From positions 55,886 through 119,885 of the forward strand of contig CATOTS010000030.1 of NCBI GenBank assembly GCA_951813625.1: a stretch of 64,000 nt of DNA, read 5' to 3'. The position numbers and the translations under genes are program-made. Positions 1-9,775 of the stretch are shown in pieces. The notes under the pieces were generated by a model. It did not search any database and was not told the origin of the DNA. It saw nothing but the letters and a program-made list of their open reading frames with translations. Origin of the DNA: an uncultured Caldilineaceae bacterium (GTDB taxonomy: Bacteria; Chloroflexota; Anaerolineae; Caldilineales; Caldilineaceae). Position 1 is the stretch's first letter. Every line of letters starts with the position of its first letter.

Positions 1-1990
1 TCCGCAGCGCCCGTAAAACACCATGAATTTCCCGTCGCGTGAGGCGCGAACGGGCCGACATGCCGAACTGCCGCTCCACATCGTCCTGTGTGTAGAGCAG
101 CACACAGCGCGCCATCTTCTGGTCGCGCCCGGCGCGACCCGCCTCCTGGATGTAGTTCTCCAGCGAGCCGGGAATGTCCGCATGGACCACCAGCCGCACA
201 TCCGGCTTGTCGATCCCCATCCCAAAGGCGTTCGTCGCCGTGATGATCCGCAGTTCTCCCTCGATAAATCTCTGCTGTACGTCCTTCTTTGTCTCCGGCA
301 GCACGCCTGCGTGGAAAAAGTCCGCTTTCACGCCCTTTTCCTGCAAAAAAAGTGCCAACTCCTCCGTCTGCCGGCGCGTCGCGCAGTAGACGATCGCGCC
401 GCCGGGCGTATCTTCAGGCAGGTCGGCTTCCAGGATTTGGTCGACATGGGCGTGCTTTTCCGCGTCGCTGGTCTTTACCACCACAAATTCCAGGTTCGTG
501 CGTCGGGCGCCGGCGTCGAACACCTTCAACTCGACGCCGAGTTCCTCCTGGAAATACTCCACGATCTCGGCCTTCACGTCGGGTTTGGCGGTCGCAGTCA
601 GGCATAACAGCGGCGGCACCGCTTCATCTCCCGCCTTCTCGCGGATGAAGCGCCCCACATAACGGTAATCGGGCCGGAAGTCGTGCCCCCATTTGGAGAG
701 GCAGTGGGCCTCATCCATCACCCACGCGCCGATTTCGCGTTGTTCCAGAACGCGGCGAACTGACCTGCTACGCAGCTGCTCCGGCGCAATGAGCAGGATG
801 CCGGCATCCCCCAACCGCACCCGCTCCAGCGCGTCAGCGCGCTCCGGCATAGACAGTAACCCGTTGACCGTGACGCACGAACCGATGCCCCGCGCCTCCA
901 GCCCCGCAACCTGGTCGGCCATAAGCGCGACCAGCGGCGAGATCACCACCGTCAATGCGCCTGTTTTGTCGTAGCGGGACAGAGCAGGTATCTGATAACA
1001 GAGGGATTTGCCCGCTCCGGTCGGCAGGATTGCCAGCAGATGTTCTCCCGCCATCGCCGCCTCGACGACGGACTGCTGCAACGACCGTCCATCCCTGTCC
1101 TGCGGTTCCGGCCGGAAACCGTCAAAGCCGAACCAGCGCCTAAGCTCCCTGACGGCGTCGTGCCGCTCGCGGCACCAGTCGCAGGCGGGGTCGTCGCAGG
1201 GCGTGTCGCGCAGCCGCCGCACCAACCGGCCCGCCTCTGGAAACTGATGCCGCACCCACGGAGGCATCACCGAGTTGCCGCCGGACACCGACAGCCACGC
1301 CAACGCATAGGCCACTGGCCAGCCGCGTTGGGCTGCATTGGCCATGATCTCGTGAGCGTGGGTCTGACAGGCCGTACCGTCAAGGCATACATATATCGCG
1401 GCTTGCGCTTCCGCGTCCGACGGCCTGTGGCCATGCCGCAGAAAAGTGAAAACCCGGTCGAACCCCGCGCCATCCTCGACCGTGGTCAGCCAGTGCCAGG
1501 CTGTCAACAGCTCGGGAGGCGCATCCTTCAGCTTCTGACCCTGGTTACCGAATACCTCCAGCGTAAGCCGGGCATCCAGCTCCGGGTCGTTGACGCGCCC
1601 GCGTCTGAGTTGGCCGTCCTGGTAATGTTTGACGAGGTGGTGATAGGGGTTGCGAGGGAAGGCCAGCGGATTGAGCCTGAGTGTATCCACCGCCGGCAGC
1701 CGCAAAAGTCGCAGCCGGGGATTCGCAGCCCGCAGACGCGGCAAATCGAAATCGATCAGATTGTGGCCCAGAAGGAACGCCGCGCCGTCGGCAAAATCGT
1801 CCAGCTTGGTTAGTGCCGCGGCCAAGCCGCCCCTCCCGGCGGGGAAGAGCATCGCTCGTTCGCTGTCCGGGCGAACAGCAGCGAACTTGTGGATGCGGCT
1901 GTCCTGGACGCCGACTTCAAGGTCCAGTGAGAGGCAATGGAACGAGAGAAAGTCGTCCTTTTCCAACGGGCCTGCTAAGCGGCTTGTCAT
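1..1990 (-). CDS. RecQ-family ATP-dependent DNA helicase with N-terminal DnaQ-like exonuclease domain (partial, 3' end outside window)
   Basis: The minus-strand frame is open from an ATG at 1990 to the window edge, 663 codons. The first ~160 residues look like a DEDD 3'-5' exonuclease: LDLEVG (motif I), GHNLIDFD (motif II) and NDPELDA near residue 150 (motif III). A linker follows, then the RecQ core: Walker A LPTGAGKS, the DEAH box within DEAHCLSKWGHDFRPDYR, FHAGV, ATNAFGMGIDKPDVR and QEAGRAGRD. The RecQ zinc-binding, winged-helix and HRDC parts would lie left of position 1 and cannot be judged. RecQ helicases unwind 3'-tailed duplexes in repair and fork restart. An exonuclease fused ahead of RecQ resembles the WRN layout, although here the two modules probably joined independently. 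There are no stops in frame. The start is the first ATG before the exonuclease motif; its ribosome site is not obvious. Confidence 0.9.
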   Translation of the reverse strand, partial: MTSRLAGPLEKDDFLSFHCLSLDLEVGVQDSRIHKFAAVRPDSERAMLFPAGRGGLAAALTKLDDFADGAAFLLGHNLIDFDLPRLRAANPRLRLLRLPAVDTLRLNPLAFPRNPYHHLVKHYQDGQLRRGRVNDPELDARLTLEVFGNQGQKLKDAPPELLTAWHWLTTVEDGAGFDRVFTFLRHGHRPSDAEAQAAIYVCLDGTACQTHAHEIMANAAQRGWPVAYALAWLSVSGGNSVMPPWVRHQFPEAGRLVRRLRDTPCDDPACDWCRERHDAVRELRRWFGFDGFRPEPQDRDGRSLQQSVVEAAMAGEHLLAILPTGAGKSLCYQIPALSRYDKTGALTVVISPLVALMADQVAGLEARGIGSCVTVNGLLSMPERADALERVRLGDAGILLIAPEQLRSRSVRRVLEQREIGAWVMDEAHCLSKWGHDFRPDYRYVGRFIREKAGDEAVPPLLCLTATAKPDVKAEIVEYFQEELGVELKVFDAGARRTNLEFVVVKTSDAEKHAHVDQILEADLPEDTPGGAIVYCATRRQTEELALFLQEKGVKADFFHAGVLPETKKDVQQRFIEGELRIITATNAFGMGIDKPDVRLVVHADIPGSLENYIQEAGRAGRDQKMARCVLLYTQDDVERQFGMSARSRLTRREIHGVLRALR

Positions 1991-2095
1991 AGTCCCGGAG
2001 TGCAACAAAGCTGCGCCGCGGGGGGATGACGGCTTCCGCTAACCTGCTTCTTACATCTTAACCACTACCCATCCGCCTGCCGCGCCGCCGCCGCA

Positions 2096-2254
2096 CCCTC
2101 CACCCGCGCCGCATCCCAGCCGCCATTCGCCACCACCAGCCGGTAGCGCAGCTTCAGCGTCTCCCCGGCCTCGAACTCATACACCTCATCGAACATGAAC
2201 GCGAAGCTGGCGCACGCGTACGGCGTCTGGCAAAGGAACCAGACGTTGGGATAG
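2096..2254 (-). pseudogene. Detached copy of the 3' end of the DUF6807/PmoA-like gene
   Basis: The stretch 2096-2230 matches 2672-2806, inside the 3' end of the neighbouring DUF6807-type gene, at a constant offset of 576 bp and almost base for base. Weaker similarity runs on to about 2254. It encodes the C-terminal part (MFDEVYEFEAGETLKLRYR and onward) with no start or body. Between the two copies sits the small nucleotidyltransferase gene. I infer a partial duplication, or an insertion that duplicated or recombined the gene end. Confidence 0.8.
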
Positions 2255-2292
2255 CATTGACCGTCTGGTCCATCGTCTGTGAAGTCTGTTCG

Positions 2293-2625
2293 CTATCTCC
2301 TGGCAACGTCCCCACCTGCCCCGACTGGCATCTTCTGCAGGACCGCATAGTCTCTCGCAATGACCTCCCGGAAACCCTCAGAAATTCCGTGCCAGTCGAG
2401 CACGTCTACCTGAATCGGCAGGTCGGATTCCTCGAACGCTTCCTTCAACCGCGCAAGCGTGCTCCGGTCCAATGCCGTGACGCCTACGACTGCGAGGTCG
2501 AGGTCGGAATATTTCTTTGCAGACGATGTCACGCGGGAACCGAAGGCGCGCACTTCGCAAGCCGGCAAGTGTTCCGTCAGAATTTGCCTTACCGTTTCGA
2601 GGTGGTTTGGGTTCAAATCAATCAT
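2293..2625 (-). CDS. Small nucleotidyltransferase-domain protein (MNT type)
   Basis: 110 residues. The minimal nucleotidyltransferase signature is clear: G29-S30 followed by D41-L-D43 (SDLDLAV), with a third acidic position likely in the VDVLDW strand near residue 75. Proteins of this size and signature usually pair with a HEPN protein as a MntA/HepT toxin-antitoxin, the MNT partner AMPylating the HEPN ribonuclease. I see no HEPN gene on either side here, so it is an orphan or the partner has been lost. It lies between two direct copies of the end of the next gene upstream. The start is the ATG at 2625; the end is a TAG at 2295-2293. The family is certain, the toxin-antitoxin role is inference. 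Confidence 0.8.
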   Translation of the reverse strand: MIDLNPNHLETVRQILTEHLPACEVRAFGSRVTSSAKKYSDLDLAVVGVTALDRSTLARLKEAFEESDLPIQVDVLDWHGISEGFREVIARDYAVLQKMPVGAGGDVARR

Positions 2626-2646
2626 TGCGGGCTTCCGGCTTTTGTC

Positions 2647-3588
2647 TCACCCCCGCCAAGCCCCAGCCGCGCCCTCCACCCGCGCCGCATCCCAGCCGCC
2701 ATTCGCCACCACCAGCCGGTAGCGCAGCTTCAGCGTCTCCCCGGCCTCGAACTCATACACCTCATCGAACATGAACGCGAAGCTGGCGCACGCGTACGGC
2801 GTCTGGCGGATGAACCATTTGTTGGGATAACGCAGATTGGCTGGGTGATCGAGAAAAGCGAGCGTCGACGCGTGGCCGTTGCCGTCGTGGCGGCCGGTGT
2901 ACGCCAGCCACGCCGCCGCCTGCCCCATCGCCTCCGCACCGGCATGCCCCGCCGCCGTGATCACCTCGCCCTTGTCGAACGAGCGCGGCCCGCGCCAGAA
3001 CAGCCCGCCGTACCCCGCCAGCGGACGGCCCTCCGTCGTCGGCGAGCCGATGTGCAGCGTCTCGCCCCTTACGTTGCGCAGGCTCGTCGTGAAGTCCAGC
3101 GCCCAGTAACCCGCGTCCGCGTCGACCGTTTCCACCGCAATGCCGCGCGTCTCGTCGAGCCAGTGCTCGCCCGCCTGTGTGATCCACGACAGCTTCTCCC
3201 TCGCCGCGAAACGGTCGTCCTCCACCTCGATCGATTCCCAGCCGTCATGGCGCTGGGTGCCGTTGTTGGGCAACTGCACATAGCCCTGCCCCTGCCGGTA
3301 GCTGGCCCCGCCCCAGAAGTTCTGGCCGTCCAGATGCGCGATCGTCATCTGGATGCCCTTGTGCCACACGTGGTCGTGCGGCCGGTAGTTCGTGATCAGG
3401 TCCCCCGCCAGCGTGTTGACCGGGTGGAAAAATGGCTTGGGCGACTCCGACTGCGGCATATCCGGCTCGTAGATATAGCGGAACAACGTAACCGCGTCCC
3501 ACTTCAGTTCCAGCGAGGCAAACCCCGGTGTTCGGTGACCGGAGCGCGCCGCCTTCTCATTGCGCGTATGGATGAGCGATAGAGTCAT
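2647..3588 (-). CDS. DUF6807 / PmoA-like protein
   Basis: 313 residues, no signal peptide. It looks like the DUF6807 (often labelled methane oxygenase PmoA) family: a beta-rich domain with the conserved HDHVWHKGIQ near residue 73 followed by GQNFWGG, and a mid-protein SPTTEGRPLAGYGGLFWRG stretch. The family is common in bacteria that degrade plant or marine polysaccharides and is unrelated to true particulate methane monooxygenase; its biochemical activity is not established. The last 45 codons are duplicated at 2096-2254. There is no obvious operon partner. Upstream of the ATG at 3588 is a 395-bp non-coding gap. Confidence 0.75.
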   Translation of the reverse strand: MTLSLIHTRNEKAARSGHRTPGFASLELKWDAVTLFRYIYEPDMPQSESPKPFFHPVNTLAGDLITNYRPHDHVWHKGIQMTIAHLDGQNFWGGASYRQGQGYVQLPNNGTQRHDGWESIEVEDDRFAAREKLSWITQAGEHWLDETRGIAVETVDADAGYWALDFTTSLRNVRGETLHIGSPTTEGRPLAGYGGLFWRGPRSFDKGEVITAAGHAGAEAMGQAAAWLAYTGRHDGNGHASTLAFLDHPANLRYPNKWFIRQTPYACASFAFMFDEVYEFEAGETLKLRYRLVVANGGWDAARVEGAAGAWRG

Positions 3589-3983
3589 ACGATTCCGTTC
3601 TCTGGTGTGTGAGGTCCGTCAAACCGTGTGGATTTCAACCGCAAGAGGACCGCGGCGTCAACACAAACTAAATACCAACAACTGAAAACGTAACTACTCA
3701 GCCGCTATCAGTCTGCGCCCCTGCATGAGGCGAGCGAAGGTGTTTTCTCTCTCCTTGCTTGTTGGACGGTCGGGCCTGCGGCCCTCCCTTGTGCGGGGGG
3801 ACTCCCCCCGCAACGCCCCCCTCCAAAACCAGCGCCCACCGACGGTACGTCGTCATTCCTGCAGTGCGGCCTATCCAACGTGGCGGCTGCCAACCAAATA
3901 CACAATCAGATAATCTGAACGGCGGCGGGGATGGAAGACTGGTCGAGACCGATACGATATGTGGCTTAGTAGTTACCTGAAAA
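3589..3983. other. Intergenic region between the DUF6807 gene and gatB
   Basis: No gene is supported here. It contains the 56-bp palindromic repeat described separately (3767-3822), which is repeated exactly at 39424-39479. The rest should carry the promoter of the DUF6807 gene and the 3' region of gatB. I see no convincing promoter boxes or T-tailed terminator. Confidence 0.5.
3767..3822. repeat. 56-bp GC-rich palindromic dispersed repeat, copy A
   Basis: Identical over 56 bp to 39424-39479. It contains two self-complementary segments: GGGCC-TGC-GGCCC and GCGGGGGG-ACT-CCCCCCGC. Both copies are in intergenic DNA, as expected of a REP-like extragenic palindrome. Flanks differ outside the 56 bp. 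Confidence 0.85.
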
Positions 3984-5459
<1,476 letters not shown>

Positions 5460-5722
5460 TTGCCCGCAACCTCCCTTGCAGCGGTCTGCAAACGATTCCG
5501 TGTCTCTCCTGCCCAATCATACCCCGCCCAACGCCAATTCCGAAACAAAAGAGCGTCTCCTCCCCCCCTTCCGGCCGGGACCGCCGCGCGCCTTTGACAG
5601 ATCGCTTCCCACCGACTGATAATACCTTGTCATGCACGTCCGAGACCCCCTCTCCGATCCAACCGTTCGACGATTTGCGATGAGCGCTGGATGGGGCAAA
5701 CCGTCGAATTCAGGGTAACCCA

Positions 5723-8557
5723 TTGAACAGCGCGCCGATCCCATCCCGTTCCCGGCCGAGAGAGCGATTCCGTCTGGCGAACTCCCTCTCGATCCTGCTC
5801 CTGCTCGGCCTGATTCTGACCGCATGCCGCGACAGACGCGCTACCCCCACCGCCGTTCCCACCGACGCCGCCCAACCCGCGCCGGCCACCGCGACAAGCG
5901 CAGCCGCGACCCTCCCGGCGCCAACCGCACGCGCCGCCGCGTCAACCTCCGACCGGTCGTCATCGCCGGCATCACCGCCATCAGCACCGCCAACCGCACC
6001 GCCAGGCAGCCCCACCCCCCGTCCGCCCGCGACCGCAGAGCCGCTCGCGCCGGCATCCCCGCTCGAACAGGCCGCCAATCTCCACCGGATCGGCGAATAC
6101 GGCCAGGAGCAACGCCTGCTCAACACGCTGCTGGCCGATCCCCAGACCGCGTTTGGCCAGGAGCAGGAGACGCCCCCTGCCTCCCTCGAGCAGCAGCGCA
6201 GCGCAATCCTCTACCGGCTCGCCCTCTCCTATCTCGCCGACGCAAAGCCGGCCCAGGCCTTGAACGCGCTGGACCAGTTCCGGCTTCTGGGCGATTTCCT
6301 GCCGGCGGACGATAGCGGCGCATCGCCTTCCGCCCAGGAGATAGCGCATCTTACGATCAACAGCGACTTCCTGCGCGCCGAAGCGCTGGCGGGTGTCGGC
6401 CGCAGCGCCGAAGCCGTCATCGTCTATCGCACATTCCTGGAGGAGCGCCCGCAGGTCGCCGGCATTGTCGAGGAGATTATCGCCGATACCTGGCTCGCAG
6501 TCGGCGAGCGGTCGCAGGCCGCCAACGCACTGCGCCAGGCCGCCAGTCACGCCGCAACCGCGCGCGAAGAGGTCCGCCTGCTTGAGCGGCTGGCCGGCGT
6601 TCTCGAGGGCATGGGCCGCTGGGACGAGGCCGCCGCAGTCTACGATCAGATAATCGCCAGGGCCGGCTCCGATGAGGAAGAACCTGACCTGGCCGCAGCA
6701 GATCTGGACCAGCCAGCCCCCGACTTCGATGACATCCTCGGCTACAGGGAGTGGCCCATCTTCCTGGTCAGCTACCTCTACCGCGCCGGCATCGCCTATG
6801 CCGCCGCCGGCGACGAGGACGCCGCCATCGCCCACTGGAGAATGGCGCTGGCCGAAGGGCCGGCCAGCGATGCCGCCTACCTCTCCCTCATCCAGCTCGT
6901 GAACAGAGGCGCACAGGTTGATGACTTCCTGCGCGGCGAAATCGACCTGTTCGCCGAAGCCTACATTCCCGCCATCTTTGCCTTTGAACGCTTTCTTGCG
7001 GAGTCGCCGGACGACGACCGCGCCGGCGAGGCCTGGCTGGGAATCGCCCGCGCCCAGATCGGCTTGGGGCAGTGGACCGCCGCCCGTCTCTCCATCGACC
7101 AGGTGCTGGAAAACTACCCGGACTGCGCCTGCCTCGGCAGTGCCTGGCTGGCGCGCGCCCAGCTCGCGACGGCCGAGGGCGCGCCCGCAGCCGGTCGCCG
7201 CATCTACCGCACCTTCGCCCGCGAACGCCCCGACGACCCGCTCGCCCCGCAGGCCCTCTGGCTGAGCGCGCTCTCAGCCATCGAAGCCGACGCCCACATC
7301 GATGTCAGCGCCGCGCACCATGTCGACGTCCCCACCGACCCATTCGACGAGGCCGTCGCCGATCTGCTCCGCCTCACCGACGCCTTCCCCAACAGCCAGC
7401 AGGCCGCCGATGCGCTCTCCGTCGCCGGCATCGGCGCATTCGCCCACGGGCGTTATGCACAGGCCGCCAACAACTTCGCCCGTCTGCGCAGCCACTACCC
7501 CGACGCGCAGCCCCATGCCGCCGCCTACTGGCTGGGCCGCGCCCTCCATGCCCAGGGTGAGGTCGAAGCGGCCCGCTCACTCTGGCAGGAGCTCGCCGCC
7601 AGCGCGCCCGAGACCTATTACGGTGTGCTGGCGGGATTGGAAGCCGGAGCCGCGTTGCCGGGCCAGGATTTCGTCCCCCGCATGGGGGCGTTTGCCGCCA
7701 GCGCGCCCGCGCTGCCCGGCGACGACGGCAGCCGCGCCTTTGCCGAAAACTGGCTCCGCACCCTTGAAGACAACCCGCAAGACCAGCCTCCCGATGCGAC
7801 GGACGCCGTCAACAACGCCGCGCAATCGGACCTTCCGCAAGCCGTCTTCGACGACCCCGACTTCGCCGGCGGCGAGATGCTCATACAATCGGGCCGTCGC
7901 GCCGAAGGCTTGAAGCTGCTCGAACTGGCCTACTGGCGTTACCGCCACGACCCTGCCGCGCTCTATCCCCTCATGCTGCGGTTCAACGCCCTCGGCGCCA
8001 ACCGCCTCGCGATCAGCGCTGCCTATCATCTCATCCAACTCAGCCCCACCGGGCAGGTAGCCGCCGCGCCGCTCTTCCTCCAGCGCATCGCCTATCCCAG
8101 GCACTACGCTTTCCTGGTCGAAAGGGAGGCCGCAGCCGTCAAAATCGATCCCCTCCTCCTCTACAGCCTCATCTTTCAGGAGAGCCTTTTCGAGCCGCCC
8201 GCCCGCTCCTTTGCCGGCGCCCAGGGCCTCACCCAGATCATCCCCAGCACCGGCGCCGAAATCGCGCAGCGCCTCAACTACCCCAACTACTCTGTCGAGC
8301 TCCTCAACCTTCCCTCCGTCAACGTCCGTTTCGGTGCATTCTACCTGCGTTGGGTGCGCGACTTCGCCCACAACAACGACGTAGCCGCTCTCGTCGGCTA
8401 CAACGCCGGCCCCGGCAACGCCAGCGTCTGGTTCGACCGCACCGCGCCCGACGAAGCCCTCTTCATCGAGCTGCTCCCCTACGATGAGACCCGCCTCTAC
8501 CTCCACCGCATTCTCACCCACTACTACCATTACGCGCGCATTTACGGTTCTCAGTAA
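5723..8557 (+). CDS. Lipoprotein soluble lytic transglycosylase with TPR-like repeats
   Basis: 944 residues. The N-terminus has a basic stretch, a leucine-rich hydrophobic core and the lipobox LTAC (Cys ~34), so the protein should be a lipoprotein outside the membrane. A Thr/Pro/Ala linker of ~70 residues follows, then ~600 residues of TPR-like helical repeats (YRTFLEERP, YDQIIARAG, LGIARAQIGLGQW). The C-terminal SLT domain (~795-935) carries the catalytic glutamate E820 in FQESLF, then GAQGLTQIIPSTG and GYNAGPGN. This is the layout of Slt70-type enzymes, which cleave the glycan strand of peptidoglycan to 1,6-anhydro-muropeptides. The start is a TTG at 5723, preceded by AGGG; no better start gives a signal peptide. 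It is divergent from gatB. Confidence 0.9.
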   Translation: MNSAPIPSRSRPRERFRLANSLSILLLLGLILTACRDRRATPTAVPTDAAQPAPATATSAAATLPAPTARAAASTSDRSSSPASPPSAPPTAPPGSPTPRPPATAEPLAPASPLEQAANLHRIGEYGQEQRLLNTLLADPQTAFGQEQETPPASLEQQRSAILYRLALSYLADAKPAQALNALDQFRLLGDFLPADDSGASPSAQEIAHLTINSDFLRAEALAGVGRSAEAVIVYRTFLEERPQVAGIVEEIIADTWLAVGERSQAANALRQAASHAATAREEVRLLERLAGVLEGMGRWDEAAAVYDQIIARAGSDEEEPDLAAADLDQPAPDFDDILGYREWPIFLVSYLYRAGIAYAAAGDEDAAIAHWRMALAEGPASDAAYLSLIQLVNRGAQVDDFLRGEIDLFAEAYIPAIFAFERFLAESPDDDRAGEAWLGIARAQIGLGQWTAARLSIDQVLENYPDCACLGSAWLARAQLATAEGAPAAGRRIYRTFARERPDDPLAPQALWLSALSAIEADAHIDVSAAHHVDVPTDPFDEAVADLLRLTDAFPNSQQAADALSVAGIGAFAHGRYAQAANNFARLRSHYPDAQPHAAAYWLGRALHAQGEVEAARSLWQELAASAPETYYGVLAGLEAGAALPGQDFVPRMGAFAASAPALPGDDGSRAFAENWLRTLEDNPQDQPPDATDAVNNAAQSDLPQAVFDDPDFAGGEMLIQSGRRAEGLKLLELAYWRYRHDPAALYPLMLRFNALGANRLAISAAYHLIQLSPTGQVAAAPLFLQRIAYPRHYAFLVEREAAAVKIDPLLLYSLIFQESLFEPPARSFAGAQGLTQIIPSTGAEIAQRLNYPNYSVELLNLPSVNVRFGAFYLRWVRDFAHNNDVAALVGYNAGPGNASVWFDRTAPDEALFIELLPYDETRLYLHRILTHYYHYARIYGSQ

Positions 8558-8615
8558 TACATTCGCTGCGCGTCGAATACAGTTACTGAAAACCAATAAC
8601 CAAGAACTGCTGTTA

Positions 8616-9050
8616 TTATCGTCCCGCGAGCCCGGTGAACTGCGCGCCCTGCACAAATTGGCGCTGGGCAAAGAAGAAAATGAGGATAACCGGCGCGATC
8701 GTGATCATTGACGCGGCCATGACGAGGTGCCAGAAGTTGCCGAAGCGGCCTTTGAACCAGAGGAGCCCGTGGGGAAGGGTGTACATATCGCTTTCGGAGA
8801 TGTAGATCAGCGGTTCCATGAAGGCGTTATAGTGCTGCAGAAAGGCGAAGATGGTGATAGTGGCGACGGCCGGGCCGCAGAGGGGAGCGATCACCTTCCA
8901 GAGGATGCGGAAGTTGGAGGTGCCGTCGATCTTGGCGGCCTCGTCCAGTTCCAATGGCAAGGTCAACATATATTGACGCATGAGGAATATGTAGAAGGCG
9001 GCGCCAAACCAGGCCGGCAGCGAGGGGCCATATAGTGCCAGCTGACCTTC
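8616..9050 (-). pseudogene. 3' fragment of a carbohydrate ABC-transporter permease (MalG/UgpE type)
   Basis: About 140 residues remain of a protein that is normally ~280. The conserved EAA loop is present (LELDEAAKIDGTSNFRILWKVIAPL), as is the end of the membrane domain with the usual FVQGAQFTGLAGR tail. The N-terminal membrane helices are missing. Similarity starts abruptly near position 9045, where the end of a HEPN-type gene begins, so the 5' half was replaced at a recombination junction. No partner permease, ATPase or binding protein is adjacent; a lone sugar-binding protein occurs 32 kb away. Non-functional. Confidence 0.85.
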
Positions 9051-9316
9051 AGATTTTCTTGGGCTGAAATGGCACTCTAAGGACATAATTGAGTCGGTGG
9101 TTGCTTTGCACTATTGAGGCGATTTCCTGTTTGGCGATTCCCAATTGCATCAGAATACGAAGCAATACCAGAGTCTCAAGCTTTTCATATAGGTTCATCA
9201 GTTCTCCTCCCATAGCTGCCCTATGTTCAAGACCACTAGAATAATGAGTCAAGTAATTTCGCGTGTCGGCCACTCGCTTTGCAAACTCTCTACTCCCTTC
9301 ATCATTCCCAAACCAT
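9049..9316 (-). pseudogene. 3' fragment of an ApeA-like HEPN-domain protein
   Basis: About 89 codons, cut on the 5' side by the IS3 element and running to its own stop at 9049. It shows the C-terminal HEPN helix pair with the catalytic RX4H motif in DTRNYLTHYS, followed by a GELMNLYEKLETLVLLRIL helix and LGIAKQEIASIV. This arrangement is typical of the C-terminal HEPN domain of ApeA anti-phage proteins (normally ~400-500 residues), where the HEPN domain is the presumed tRNA-cleaving toxin. The body of the gene is gone or lies unrecognised beyond the IS. Assignment to ApeA is by pattern recall; HEPN itself is well supported by RX4H. Confidence 0.6.
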
Positions 9317-9394
9317 GAGCTTGGCCCCAAAAACTGGACCACAAGCTAAGGTGTATAATGGAGCAATTCACCGAGCCTGTGGAGGGGCAAAACG

Positions 9395-9775
9395 ATGGTC
9401 AAGAAACGGCGGCGACACTCAGCGGCCTACAAGTTTCGGATTGCGCTGGAAGCGCTTGAAGGCAGCAAGACGATTGGCCAGTTATCGAGTGAACACGAGG
9501 TTCATCCCAACATGATACGGGCCTGGAAACGGCAACTGCTGGAAGGGGGGCCCAGCGTCTTCGCCAGCAATGGCGAGCGCAAGCAACGGGAGCAGGAGGC
9601 GCAGGAAGCAGAACTTTATGAACAGATCGGGCGGCTCAAAATGGAACTTGAGTGGCTCAAAAAAAAGTTGCCTGCTTTGGTTCGTGAGAGACGGCGCATG
9701 GTCTATAGCCAGCATGCGGCCCTGAGTGTACGGCGGCAGTGCGAGTTGCTGGGGCTTAATCGGGCCTCCTTCTAG
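9395..9775 (+). pseudogene. IS3-family transposase OrfA region and start of OrfB (interrupted)
   Basis: Helix-turn-helix type OrfA: KRRRHSAAYKFRIALEALEG, then a leucine-rich coiled coil ending LKMELEWLKKK. An A8 run at 9659-9666 falls exactly where IS3 elements use ribosomal frameshifting between orfA and orfB. Here the reading frame runs straight through it into the orfB start (LSVRRQCELLGLNRASF), so either A and B are fused or one base has been gained or lost. The reading frame is cut after RASF by the IS982 insertion, which supplies the TAG stop at 9773-9775. Removing IS982 plus one target copy (1016 bp) restores the frame to orfB. Confidence 0.85.

Noticed and set aside
2257..3582. 441-codon plus-strand frame
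   Set aside because: It is antisense to the nucleotidyltransferase and DUF6807 genes, rich in R and P, with no domain.
5460..5516. N-terminal extension of gatB to the TTG at 5516
   Set aside because: The GTG at 5459 has a strong ribosome site at proper distance and fits the usual GatB start.
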